A DNA stretch of 14,502 bases from a bacterium UBP17_UBA6191 (lineage in GTDB: Bacteria > Muiribacteriota > UBA6191), in contig DITF01000290.1 of NCBI GenBank assembly GCA_002422125.1, forward strand, positions 8,582-23,083, given 5' to 3'. Numbering within the stretch: position 1 is the first letter of the stretch; every line of letters starts with the position of its first letter. The notes under the pieces are model-generated. The model saw only the letters and a program-made list of their open reading frames with translations. It had not been told where the DNA came from and did not search any database. Positions 7,645 through 14,502 of the stretch are shown here, piece after piece. A program made the translations under genes and the position numbers.

Positions 7645-8802
7645 ATGCGGAGCTTTGTCTATTGTTTTATAACTTCCCTGCTTCTGACATCGCTTAATTT
7701 TGCGAATTCTACAGTAAGTAGTGCCGCTGACAAAGCCTACAAAGAAGGTCAGTATTATATGAAACGGGGCAGAGTGGCCCTAGCAGCTAAGGAGTGGGAG
7801 AAGGCAGTAAGCCTGTCCCCCACATTTGTAGATGCATTGTATGATTTAGGAGGGGCTTACTTTCTTTTGGATAAACCTCAACTAGCCGAGCAGTACTGGG
7901 ACAAGGTGCTTCAGGTAGAGCCTGGAAATGTTAAGGCCATGGATTCTTTGGGTTATCTATACACCCAAAAGGGTATGTTTGATGAAGCTAAGGCCATGAT
8001 TGAAAAAGCGATAGCCACTGATTCCAAGTATGCTAATGCATATATTAATCTTGGCTTTATTCTAGCCACCTTAGAGAGGGTAGATGAAGCTATTCAGAAC
8101 TGGCAAATGGCTCTTAAAATAGAGCCAGATAATTTAAAAGCCCATGAAAATCTGGCAAGAATTTACCTGTCTATAGGTAAAGAAGCAGAATCGATTGCCA
8201 CCTGGCAGAAAGTGCTAACCATTCAGAAGGATTATGCATTTGCATATTACAATCTTGGTTTGATTTATGGGGGGCAAAATGATGTTGCCAAGGCCATTTC
8301 CTTTTATGAAAAGGCCGTGGCCGCGGAACCGAAGTTTGCGGCGGCGCACAACAATCTCGGTTTTTTGTTCGCCATGCAAAAAAATGCTGAGGATGCAGCT
8401 AAACATTATCTGAAGGCTATTGAAGGAAATCCGCAGTATTTTAATGCTTACACTAACCTTGCTGCCTTGTACGATCATACAAATCAAGTGGACAAGGCTA
8501 TAGAGGTCTTAAAGTCCCTGTCTCTTCAGACACCTCAGGACCCTGTGGTTTTTAATAACATTGGATTTTTGCTGGCCAAACAGTCCAAACATAAGGATGC
8601 GCTGGAATACTATCGTAAGTCTGTAGCAGTAAATCCGGCTTATCCTAATGCGCACTACAATCTTGCAGAGTCTCTATCTGTACTAAAGCAGAATGCTGAG
8701 GCCGTCAAGCACTATGAAAAGTGTATAGAATTGGTGCCGAATTCTCCGCAAAATCAGGAAACTCTGGAAAAAATTAAATCTCTGTCTAAATCAGCCCCCT
8801 GA
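7645..8802 (+). CDS. Exported TPR-repeat protein
   Basis: A 385-residue protein with an N-terminal hydrophobic signal (residues about 3-20, possible cleavage near NFA or SSAA) followed by about ten near-canonical 34-residue TPRs filling the rest, e.g. ALYDLGGAYFLLDKPQLAEQYW, AYINLGFILATLERVDEAIQNW and AHNNLGFLFAMQKNAEDAAKHY. No lipobox is evident, so a periplasmic location is the simplest reading. Only ATG 7645 gives this signal peptide and a proper Shine-Dalgarno. The regular repeats make a continuous superhelix suited to binding peptides or proteins. No catalytic domain is present, and its job is unknown. It lies 10 nt after accC and 6 nt before the PilZ gene. Confidence 0.88.
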   Translation: MRSFVYCFITSLLLTSLNFANSTVSSAADKAYKEGQYYMKRGRVALAAKEWEKAVSLSPTFVDALYDLGGAYFLLDKPQLAEQYWDKVLQVEPGNVKAMDSLGYLYTQKGMFDEAKAMIEKAIATDSKYANAYINLGFILATLERVDEAIQNWQMALKIEPDNLKAHENLARIYLSIGKEAESIATWQKVLTIQKDYAFAYYNLGLIYGGQNDVAKAISFYEKAVAAEPKFAAAHNNLGFLFAMQKNAEDAAKHYLKAIEGNPQYFNAYTNLAALYDHTNQVDKAIEVLKSLSLQTPQDPVVFNNIGFLLAKQSKHKDALEYYRKSVAVNPAYPNAHYNLAESLSVLKQNAEAVKHYEKCIELVPNSPQNQETLEKIKSLSKSAP

Positions 8803-8808
8803 GGAATT

Positions 8809-9507
8809 ATGCTCAAAGCCCGTGAAGCAACATCGCCCTTTTCGTTAGTGCGCAACCAGTTTGTACAATTGATTGTATTTGATCCTGAACATGGGAAGCT
8901 GACCCTGACGAGCAGGGTTGTCTCAGTGAGTGGGGATAATTTGGTGTTAACATGGCCGGAGTCGTCCTCTGGAAACCGATACTTTTTTCAGGGAGTTCGA
9001 TTTGCAGTGTTTCAGGCCATAGTGCGGGGTAAGGTCATATCGTTTAAGGTTGATATTACCCCTGCGATTTTACAGCAGCATGATGAAAGAAAATTAACCA
9101 TTAATCTGCCTAGGTTCTGGGAAAAAATGGAGCAGAAACGGCGTTTTTTTCGGGTTAAAAAACAAATGGAACTCAAATTTCGTCTCTTGTGCGAAGATGG
9201 ATTCAGTGAGTCTTTCTATACTGGGGAGAGTATTGATATCAGTGTTGGTGGTGTCGAGATCAGCTCCATAGAACTGTTTGAGCCTGGTGATGTGCTCGAG
9301 ATGTTTTTTTCCATGGAATTTTTTGACTTTCATGGAGTGTTAGCCAGAGTTCTTCGTAGAACGACGGAAGCTGAGAATGAGAATCTGATTTATAGGTATT
9401 CTCTGGAATTTACTGGTATGTTTGAGAGAGAAAAAGACACTTTAAACCAGTTATTGATGAGAAGCATGCATCAGTTGCCTAAGCCAAAAATCCAATCCGT
9501 TGTCTAA
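8809..9507 (+). CDS. YcgR-like PilZ-domain protein, predicted c-di-GMP receptor
   Basis: A 232-residue cytoplasmic protein with two beta-rich halves. The N-terminal part (about 10-105) resembles the YcgR-N/flagellar-brake domain. The C-terminal part is a PilZ domain carrying both c-di-GMP motifs: R-x-x-x-R as RRFFR (111-115), with the usual preceding KxEQK-like stretch, and D-x-S-x-x-G as DISVGG (143-148). Both motifs are intact, so ligand binding is expected. YcgR proteins slow flagella or act on other surface processes; no flagellar gene is nearby, so the target is open. GAGGA lies only about 3 nt before the ATG, a short spacing. It is the last gene of the tightly packed plus-strand run; a 78-nt gap follows. 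Confidence 0.88.
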   Translation: MLKAREATSPFSLVRNQFVQLIVFDPEHGKLTLTSRVVSVSGDNLVLTWPESSSGNRYFFQGVRFAVFQAIVRGKVISFKVDITPAILQQHDERKLTINLPRFWEKMEQKRRFFRVKKQMELKFRLLCEDGFSESFYTGESIDISVGGVEISSIELFEPGDVLEMFFSMEFFDFHGVLARVLRRTTEAENENLIYRYSLEFTGMFEREKDTLNQLLMRSMHQLPKPKIQSVV

Positions 9508-9585
9508 AGATTGTTTTTGGCATTGCTAGGTGGAACTTCTTAGCCTAAAATGACTACAGCAATCACGATTTCGAGGAGGAACACT
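9508..9585 (+). promoter_or_regulatory. 78-nt gap with a possible weak promoter for the esterase gene
   Basis: This is the only sizeable non-coding gap among the plus-strand genes. It holds TTGGCA at 9517-9522 and, after 18 nt, TAGCCT at 9541-9546, a weak match to a sigma70-type promoter. A small imperfect hairpin (GCTAGG 9525-9530 with CTTAGC 9539-9544) has no T tract, so it is not a clear terminator. Promoter activity is plausible but unproven. Confidence 0.25.
9573..9580 (+). promoter_or_regulatory. Strong ribosome binding site for the GTG start at 9586
   Basis: GAGGAGGA is a near-perfect Shine-Dalgarno 5 nt before GTG 9586. The in-frame ATG at 9550 lies upstream of it with no comparable site, so GTG 9586 is the likely start. 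Confidence 0.75.
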
Positions 9586-10560
9586 GTGTCTCATTCCCAG
9601 ATTCTCAAAGATACATCTGTAGTATTTTCTTGTTATGCCCCCAATGCCCGTCAGGTTTCCGTGGCCGGAGACTTTAACGGTTGGCAGTTGTGGGGGATGC
9701 AGCCAAGCGGGGATGGGTTCTGGGGTGTAAGGACTCCGGCCTTGGGAAATCGGGAAATTCAGTATCGTTTTGTTGTGGATGGAAATTATGTCAGTGACCC
9801 ATCTAATCTCAGAAAGGATTCTGGCGGTAATCAAAACTCCTGGTTTGATTTATCGGGTAATTGTGGTTCCCTCTTTCATCGCTCTTTTTATTCCGAGAGT
9901 CTTGGCTGTTATAAAAAGTATGTTGTATACCTCCCCCCCTCCTACGGGCTTTCCGATAAGTCCTACCCCGTTTTGTATCTGATGGGTGGTCTATTGGATT
10001 ATGAAATGGATTGGACCAACAAAGGAGATATTCACCATGTGGCTGATTCCTTGATTGCTAGAGGCTCAATGCAGGAAATGATCATTGTTATGCCGGATAA
10101 AGATCAAAGCTGGATGGAGTCGGACCAAGAGCATTTATTTTACCGCTATATCACTCAGGATCTGATGGGGCATATTGAATCGGTGTTTCGTGTGGACCCG
10201 GCTAGAGGGCGAGCTTTAGAAGGTTTGAGCATTGGGGCCCACTGGGCCATGAGAATTGGATTCTTACACCCATATTCTTTTAGTTCCCTCAGTTCTTTAT
10301 CCTGCCCCTTATCCAGAGACATTTTTGATTTAGCCAATGAGAAGGCCAGGGAGCTTAAAGACTCTGGGGTCAAGGTTCGTCTGAATTGTGGGGACGAGGA
10401 GCCATCTCTGATTCCTCTGAACCAACAGTTTCAGCAATTTTTGAGCACAATCGGCATTCCCTGTGAGTGTTATGTAGGTCATGGACCCCATGACTGGGAG
10501 TTGTGGAGAGAAGAAATTGCTAATTCCTTACGGTTTCACTCTTCTTCTCTAAGAGCATAA
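9586..10560 (+). CDS. Esterase-D-type alpha/beta hydrolase with N-terminal glycogen-binding-like (CBM48/E-set) module
   Basis: A 324-residue protein with no signal peptide. Residues about 12-90 form a CBM48/E-set module (VSVAGDFNGWQLWGM, then YRFVVDGNYVSDPSN), the fold that binds glycogen in branching enzymes and AMPK beta. Residues about 105-320 are an esterase-D/enterochelin-esterase-like hydrolase: YVVYLPPSY (112-120), YPVLYLMGG (127-135), the nucleophile elbow GLSIG with Ser215, a probable acid Asp270 in CGDEE, and His302 in GHGPHDW. The catalytic triad looks complete. This architecture is common in secreted carbohydrate esterases, but here it appears cytoplasmic. GTG 9586 is chosen for its strong Shine-Dalgarno. 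The substrate is unknown. A run of seven C lies at 9933-9939. Confidence 0.85.
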   Translation: MSHSQILKDTSVVFSCYAPNARQVSVAGDFNGWQLWGMQPSGDGFWGVRTPALGNREIQYRFVVDGNYVSDPSNLRKDSGGNQNSWFDLSGNCGSLFHRSFYSESLGCYKKYVVYLPPSYGLSDKSYPVLYLMGGLLDYEMDWTNKGDIHHVADSLIARGSMQEMIIVMPDKDQSWMESDQEHLFYRYITQDLMGHIESVFRVDPARGRALEGLSIGAHWAMRIGFLHPYSFSSLSSLSCPLSRDIFDLANEKARELKDSGVKVRLNCGDEEPSLIPLNQQFQQFLSTIGIPCECYVGHGPHDWELWREEIANSLRFHSSSLRA

Positions 10561-10572
10561 GACTGGAGATAA

Positions 10573-12168
10573 ATGCAGATTCTCATTTCTATATTCTTTT
10601 TTGTAATCTGCCCAGCAGTTGCTTTTTTACTGCTTAAGTATCTGGTCAAGAAAATGGTGGAGGAACAGAGCCCCTTGTATATTGAAGGGGTTCGTTTACA
10701 AGAAAAGAAGGATTTTGCCGGAGCAGAGTCCAAATTTTTGGAGTTGCTTACCAGTCAGCCAGACTTCATTCGAGCCAGATTACGGCTCGTGGAGATGTAC
10801 AGGGATCAGCGCTTGTGGACTAAGCTGATGAGTGAACTTAAGCTGATTATTGAGCAGTTTCATCAAAGTATTGAGGCTGATGAGTTGGACAAAATTCGTG
10901 AGGAGTTTGCCCATCTTTGTTTTACCGATCATCAATATGGTGAGGCCATGCGTCATTATCTTCTTTTGCTTAGCAGAGGAAGTTTTGAAAACCCTGGAAT
11001 TTTATCCCGCCTGGTATATTTGTATACCTCTCAGGGCCTGTATGAAAGGGCTATTGGTCTGTTTTCCAGAATTCCACCCCAGAATCGAGATGTGGAAACC
11101 AGATTTTCGGCGGCTCTGGCCTATTATGGGCATCGTCAGTTTGACATGACCAGAAATCTGTTACTGGATTTGATAGCCGATCGTCAGGAAGTCCCTTTTC
11201 ATTATTATCTTTTAGCTAAGGCTCTCACTGATCTTTCGGATAATGAAGGAGCGCTTAACTATTTTAAGGTGTATCTTAACAAGCAGTCGGAATCTTCGGA
11301 ATTTGTGGCAGATGCTATTCGTGCCGTGATGAGAAGTTTTTATCAACGAACCAGATACCACAGTGCCCAGGAATGTGTAGTGTGGGAAGAGCAGTTTGAG
11401 AGAATTCTTCTTGAGCCTCTGATAACTTCGGAACAAAGGCAAGAGGTGCAGTGGCAGAAGGCCATGTTTGGTTATTTTGCCCGCATTGGCCATGATCCAA
11501 AGGCAGCCGTGGAGCGGCTTAAGTTGCAGTTGAGCCTGGATTCTGAATTCAAACAGATCCATACACTAGAAAACCTGTTAAGTGCAGACTTGGAAAAACT
11601 TTTGGATTCAGTTCAGCTCATCCGCGACTATTACAATGAAAAGCGAATAGGCGATCCATTTTTGTTTGAGCAGAAGCTGAAACTCGATCCCATTAGCTTT
11701 TATAGAATCCCACCATTTGATGTGGCCCAAATTGAGGCCAGTGTGGATAACTCCTTTTTAAGCGGGTTAAAAGAGTTTTTGGTGGGAAAGGGAACCCTCG
11801 GGTTAAAAGATTTCCCCATGTTAGGCTCAAAACAGATTCAATTGCGTATTACCAGGTATTTTCGTAATCTTGGCTTTGACCAGATTAAGCCTATCAGGAC
11901 AGAAAGAAGCGATTTGTTTTCCTCCTTTGTATTGTCCGGTCGTTCCAAAGATCAGATATACGCCAGGGTATACCCCGGCCTGTCTCAGTTGGGTGAAGTA
12001 GAAATGAATCAGGCGTATTCGGAAATGATCAATCGCAGATATGATTCCTGTCTGGTCTTGACTATGGGGACCTTTACCCAGGAGGCTTCGGCATTTGGTT
12101 CAAAACATAGTATTAGAATGGTATCTGGACCTGAATTTCAGGAAAGTTACCTCATGCGCGTGAGCTAA
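10573..12168 (+). CDS. Membrane-anchored TPR protein with C-terminal Mrr-nuclease-like domain
   Basis: A 531-residue protein with three parts. Residues about 3-25 are one membrane helix, leaving the rest probably cytoplasmic given the following Lys residues. Residues about 35-330 are loosely conserved TPR-like helical repeats (e.g. YIEGVRLQEKKDFAGAESKFLELL; LAYYGHRQFDMTRNLL). Residues about 415-528 resemble the Mrr-type restriction endonuclease fold: ITRYFRNLGFDQI at the start, Asp447 in RSDLF, then YDSCLVLTMGTFTQEASAFGSKHSIRMVSGPEF, which mirrors the Mrr ending 'vTtg-FT-eA---a---I-LidG'. The Q/E-x-K catalytic strand appears replaced by YARVYP (463-468), so nuclease activity is doubtful. The start has GGAG 4 nt upstream, 12 nt after the esterase stop. 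The last 17 nt overlap the convergent gene. TPR and membrane calls are firm; the Mrr-like call is moderate. Confidence 0.7.
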   Translation: MQILISIFFFVICPAVAFLLLKYLVKKMVEEQSPLYIEGVRLQEKKDFAGAESKFLELLTSQPDFIRARLRLVEMYRDQRLWTKLMSELKLIIEQFHQSIEADELDKIREEFAHLCFTDHQYGEAMRHYLLLLSRGSFENPGILSRLVYLYTSQGLYERAIGLFSRIPPQNRDVETRFSAALAYYGHRQFDMTRNLLLDLIADRQEVPFHYYLLAKALTDLSDNEGALNYFKVYLNKQSESSEFVADAIRAVMRSFYQRTRYHSAQECVVWEEQFERILLEPLITSEQRQEVQWQKAMFGYFARIGHDPKAAVERLKLQLSLDSEFKQIHTLENLLSADLEKLLDSVQLIRDYYNEKRIGDPFLFEQKLKLDPISFYRIPPFDVAQIEASVDNSFLSGLKEFLVGKGTLGLKDFPMLGSKQIQLRITRYFRNLGFDQIKPIRTERSDLFSSFVLSGRSKDQIYARVYPGLSQLGEVEMNQAYSEMINRRYDSCLVLTMGTFTQEASAFGSKHSIRMVSGPEFQESYLMRVS

Positions 12169-13246
12169 ACCGTCTATCTGTACCAAATAGCCGCTCTAAA
12201 AGAGTAGTTGGAATCAATAAAGGTCGCGAGTTTTTACTGCGGCTTTGGTTGATGATCTGGCCCAAATCCATCAGAATTTCGTCCAGTTCCTCGTCTTCAA
12301 ATCTGGCTTGATCTCGAATCAGGAAGGGAATGCGGTTTTCTTTGCTTAAAATGTAATCCATTTGAGCGTCACCAGATTTGTTGAGGGTGGCTTTGATTTC
12401 AAGAATGGCCTCTTGTTTGGCCTTTTTGTTTCTGGAATCTCGGGCCTTTTGGGCCAATAAAAGCATTTTGGGGCGTAGTTCCACGGAAATTGAGCTTTTA
12501 ATTTTTTGCAGAGTTTGCAGTTGCTGGCGAATCTTTTGCAGGATATTGTCTGAATCCTTAAGTTTGTCCCAGTTGAGAAACCAGATGCGCGGATCTTTAT
12601 CAATTAGCGCCCGAACTAAAGTAAAAAAATTTTCATCTTCTTTCGGTTCAGGGTAAATGTCATTCCATGGGATTGTTTCAGGATTGGACCGGACCAGATA
12701 TTTGATTTTAGCAATTTCGGAATAGAGGTTTAATTCAGCCTCGGCCAAGGTGCGAATCAAGCGCCCAGTAACAAAATCGGGCAGTACGATTCCTTCTGAG
12801 GCTATAATCCAATGTATTAGGGCTGGCAGTTCATGTGCGGTTTTGTTTCCAATTTCTATGATTTGATGTTCAGGTACCTGAGTTCCAGGATGTGCGGTAG
12901 TTTGAACTAGAAAGTAAAGGCTGTTTTGAGCTGGAGTGAGTGTTGCCGTTAGGACTTTTTTCTTGTCCGCTGGGTTTAGTCTATCTAAACTCATAAGATA
13001 GAGGGCCGGTTTTTGTATCAGAGTTCTTTGCTTCAGAAGCTGTAAGAACCAGTCCACTTGGCTTATCTGATTAGGACTCTCAGATTCGGTATCCGTCTTT
13101 TTTATACCAGGAAATCGCTGTTTGAGAGTTTGATACCAAAATTTTTCGATCAGGCTTTTTTCCAGCGGATTGTCTCCGAGGATATAAAATACCCTTATAT
13201 CCTCGGAAGAAGTGCTGTTCTTGCGCAGCCAATCCAGGCAATTCAT
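12152..13246 (-). CDS. Probable divergent DNA polymerase III delta subunit (HolA-like)
   Basis: A 364-residue protein with no signal or membrane segment. Layout fits HolA, the clamp-loader subunit that opens the sliding clamp. The N-terminus reads IRVFYILGDNPLEKSLIEKFW without a Walker A P-loop. A mid-region (PALYLMSLDRLNPADKKKV, NSLYFLVQTT) matches the 'tvlvl' strand area. Then comes a helical bundle with AEAELNLYSEIAKIKYLV (cf. the 'l-EleKL-ly' helix) and ALIDKDPRIWFLNWDKLKDSDNILQKI (cf. the domain III entry). The C-terminal helices ELDEILMDLGQIINQSR could be the last HolA pair. Similarity is weak, so it could be another helical protein. Its ATG overlaps the pheT stop by 1 nt (TAATG), implying translational coupling. 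Its end overlaps the convergent gene by 17 nt. Confidence 0.5.
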   Translation of the reverse strand: MNCLDWLRKNSTSSEDIRVFYILGDNPLEKSLIEKFWYQTLKQRFPGIKKTDTESESPNQISQVDWFLQLLKQRTLIQKPALYLMSLDRLNPADKKKVLTATLTPAQNSLYFLVQTTAHPGTQVPEHQIIEIGNKTAHELPALIHWIIASEGIVLPDFVTGRLIRTLAEAELNLYSEIAKIKYLVRSNPETIPWNDIYPEPKEDENFFTLVRALIDKDPRIWFLNWDKLKDSDNILQKIRQQLQTLQKIKSSISVELRPKMLLLAQKARDSRNKKAKQEAILEIKATLNKSGDAQMDYILSKENRIPFLIRDQARFEDEELDEILMDLGQIINQSRSKNSRPLLIPTTLLERLFGTDRRFSSRA

Positions 13247-14502
13247 TATCTTAAGTATGCCCCAAATTTTTGACCCAGAAGCTTTAGGATCTGTTCCATT
13301 GCGCCCTGAATTTCCTCTTCGGCTAGAGTCCTGTCCAAGGCCCTCAGGTGAAATTTGAGTCCCAAACTAAATTTATTCTCTGGCATGCCTTTACCCGTGT
13401 ACACATCAAATACCTGCACACTCTCCAGATAACTGATCTTTAAGCCTTTAATTGCTTTGATTACATTCTCAGAAGCTGTTTTGGCATCCAATATTAGTGC
13501 CAACTGTCTCTCTGATCCTGGAAACGATGGTAAAGGCTCCATTTTTACGGGCTTGGGTTTATGGGAGAGCAAGGGGCTCAAGTCCAGTTCCGCCATGGCT
13601 ACCGGAAACTGTAGTTTATGTTTTTTTTGCAGGGATTTTGGGATCAAGCCAATGCTTCCTATACTTTTCCCCATCACAAATATGTCCAAAGCTGGACTTA
13701 ACAGTGAGACCATTGGCCCCTGATTATTTTCTTTCAATTCAAATCTAAGTCGCAGGCCCTGAAACAGTTCTTCCAAAACACCCTTCAGATCAAAAAATCC
13801 CATTGGCTCTCGTTTTACCTTCCAGGATTCTTCTTCCGTACCAGCCATCAAAATGGCCAGGTGAAACCGCTCATCAAGGTCTGTTGTAAAGACTTTCCCA
13901 ATTTCAAAGGTCTGAACCATTTTGTTTTGGCGTCTAAAGTTTAACAAACCGCCTTCCAATAGGTTTGTAATCAAATCCGGTCTAAGGCATGACATTTCTT
14001 CAGACAGAGGATTTTTAAGAAAAAGTCCCTGATCTTGTGGGGGGGTAAATGAATAATTTATGGTTTCTCTTAGGCCCATCGCACAAAGAATGTCTCTGAT
14101 ATGGTCTAAGATTTTGATGTCATTTTGTGGTTTCATGGCAGGTAAAAAGGCAACCGGCTCGGCAAATTCAATCTGATCGTATCCCCAGATCCGGGCAACC
14201 TCTTCAACAAGATCGATAGGCCTTTCTAAATCTGGTCTAAAAGTTGGAACAGTTACCAAGAAATTTGGTCCCTCAACCCTAAGTTCACAGCCCAGTTTTT
14301 CAAGCCAGGTTTTAATCAAATTTGGCTCGGGGTGATGACCTAAAATTCTTGTGACTAAATTGAGATCCATCTGCAAGGCGCGGGGTTCAATTTGTTTGCC
14401 ATATATGGTTTCAGAACCCACGAGTTCAGCTTTAGCAATTTCCATCAGCAGGTGCCCCATATGGTTGGCTACCGCTTGAGTTCCCATGGGGTCCATGCCT
14501 CT
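13246..14502 (-). CDS. pheT: Phenylalanyl-tRNA synthetase beta subunit (C-terminal half; start outside window)
   Basis: The C-terminal 418 residues of PheT, which with PheS charges tRNA-Phe. The frame is open to the right edge, where it reads RGMDPMG, matching the conserved RGVDP motif in the middle of PheT, so the ATG at 14496 is internal and roughly the first half is missing. Next come the B5 domain (IEPRALQMDLNLVTRILG through the DLVEEVARIWGYD motif), the B6/B7 synthetase-like region (LRETINYSFTPP, LRPDLITNLLEG) and the C-terminal FDX-ACB anticodon-binding domain (PLPSFPGSERQLALILDA, VQVFDVYTGKGMPENKFSLGL, ALDRTLAEEEIQGAM, ending GAYLR). Everything visible is intact. It is followed with 1-nt overlap by the HolA-like gene. 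A run of seven C on the coding strand lies at 14039-14045. Confidence 0.95.
   Translation of the reverse strand, partial: RGMDPMGTQAVANHMGHLLMEIAKAELVGSETIYGKQIEPRALQMDLNLVTRILGHHPEPNLIKTWLEKLGCELRVEGPNFLVTVPTFRPDLERPIDLVEEVARIWGYDQIEFAEPVAFLPAMKPQNDIKILDHIRDILCAMGLRETINYSFTPPQDQGLFLKNPLSEEMSCLRPDLITNLLEGGLLNFRRQNKMVQTFEIGKVFTTDLDERFHLAILMAGTEEESWKVKREPMGFFDLKGVLEELFQGLRLRFELKENNQGPMVSLLSPALDIFVMGKSIGSIGLIPKSLQKKHKLQFPVAMAELDLSPLLSHKPKPVKMEPLPSFPGSERQLALILDAKTASENVIKAIKGLKISYLESVQVFDVYTGKGMPENKFSLGLKFHLRALDRTLAEEEIQGAMEQILKLLGQKFGAYLR

Noticed and set aside
9517..9534. Sigma54-type promoter at TTGGCA
   Set aside because: The -12 GC element is not at the required spacing; TGGAAC is found instead.
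9525..9544. Hairpin after the PilZ gene as a rho-independent terminator
   Set aside because: The stem is six pairs with a G-T wobble and no T tract follows on either strand at the right place.
9550..9585. ATG 9550 as start of the esterase
   Set aside because: GAGGAGGA lies downstream of it and 5 nt before the in-frame GTG 9586, which also starts just before the E-set module.
11803..12165. Active restriction endonuclease with a missing methylase partner
   Set aside because: The catalytic Q/E-x-K appears absent and no methyltransferase or specificity gene is in the window.
14494..14496. ATG 14496 (minus strand) as the start of pheT
   Set aside because: The reading frame continues to the edge with RG before M, forming the internal RGxDP motif of PheT.

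Overview
This is a tightly packed bacterial window with almost no non-coding DNA and a GC content somewhat below 50% as judged by eye. No rRNA, tRNA, CRISPR array, insertion sequence or phage gene is visible. The organism cannot be named from the sequence. The secreted protein at 2662-3921 belongs to a family I associate with Bacteroidetes-like genomes, and the many TPR proteins plus a c-di-GMP receptor would also fit spirochaetes or an uncultivated lineage. I lean weakly towards an FCB-group or spirochaete-like bacterium.

Plus strand, 1-12168: eleven genes in one direction, and the first nine are spaced like one operon. They are the end of a xanthine dehydrogenase molybdenum subunit (xdhB, cut by the left edge), its maturation factor xdhC, a secreted protein of a family often mislabelled asparagine synthetase B, a cytoplasmic TPR protein, a HIT-family Ap4A phosphorylase/hydrolase-like enzyme, a short biotin-carrier-like protein, biotin carboxylase (accC), an exported TPR protein and a YcgR-like PilZ protein. 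Junctions are 4-nt overlaps or gaps of 3-10 nt. After a 78-nt gap come a cytoplasmic glycogen-binding-module/esterase fusion and a membrane-anchored TPR protein with a C-terminal domain resembling Mrr-type nucleases.

Minus strand, 14502-12152: the C-terminal half of phenylalanyl-tRNA synthetase beta (pheT, cut by the right edge), then by a 1-nt stop/start overlap a divergent protein that looks like the DNA polymerase III delta subunit. This block converges on the plus-strand block, and the two terminal genes overlap by 17 nt.

The most interesting point is the carrier protein next to accC. It aligns over its whole C-terminal domain with the biotinyl domain of AccB, but the biotin-accepting lysine is asparagine (residue 94, codon 6157-6159) and the 'thumb' loop typical of AccB is absent. 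A complete biotin carboxylase is therefore translationally coupled to a carrier that apparently cannot be biotinylated. Second is the membrane-TPR-nuclease-fold fusion at 10573-12168, whose catalytic lysine motif seems lost. Third is the secreted 419-residue protein, which has no asparagine synthetase domains but ends in a block reminiscent of class I glutamine-amidotransferase/ThuA folds.
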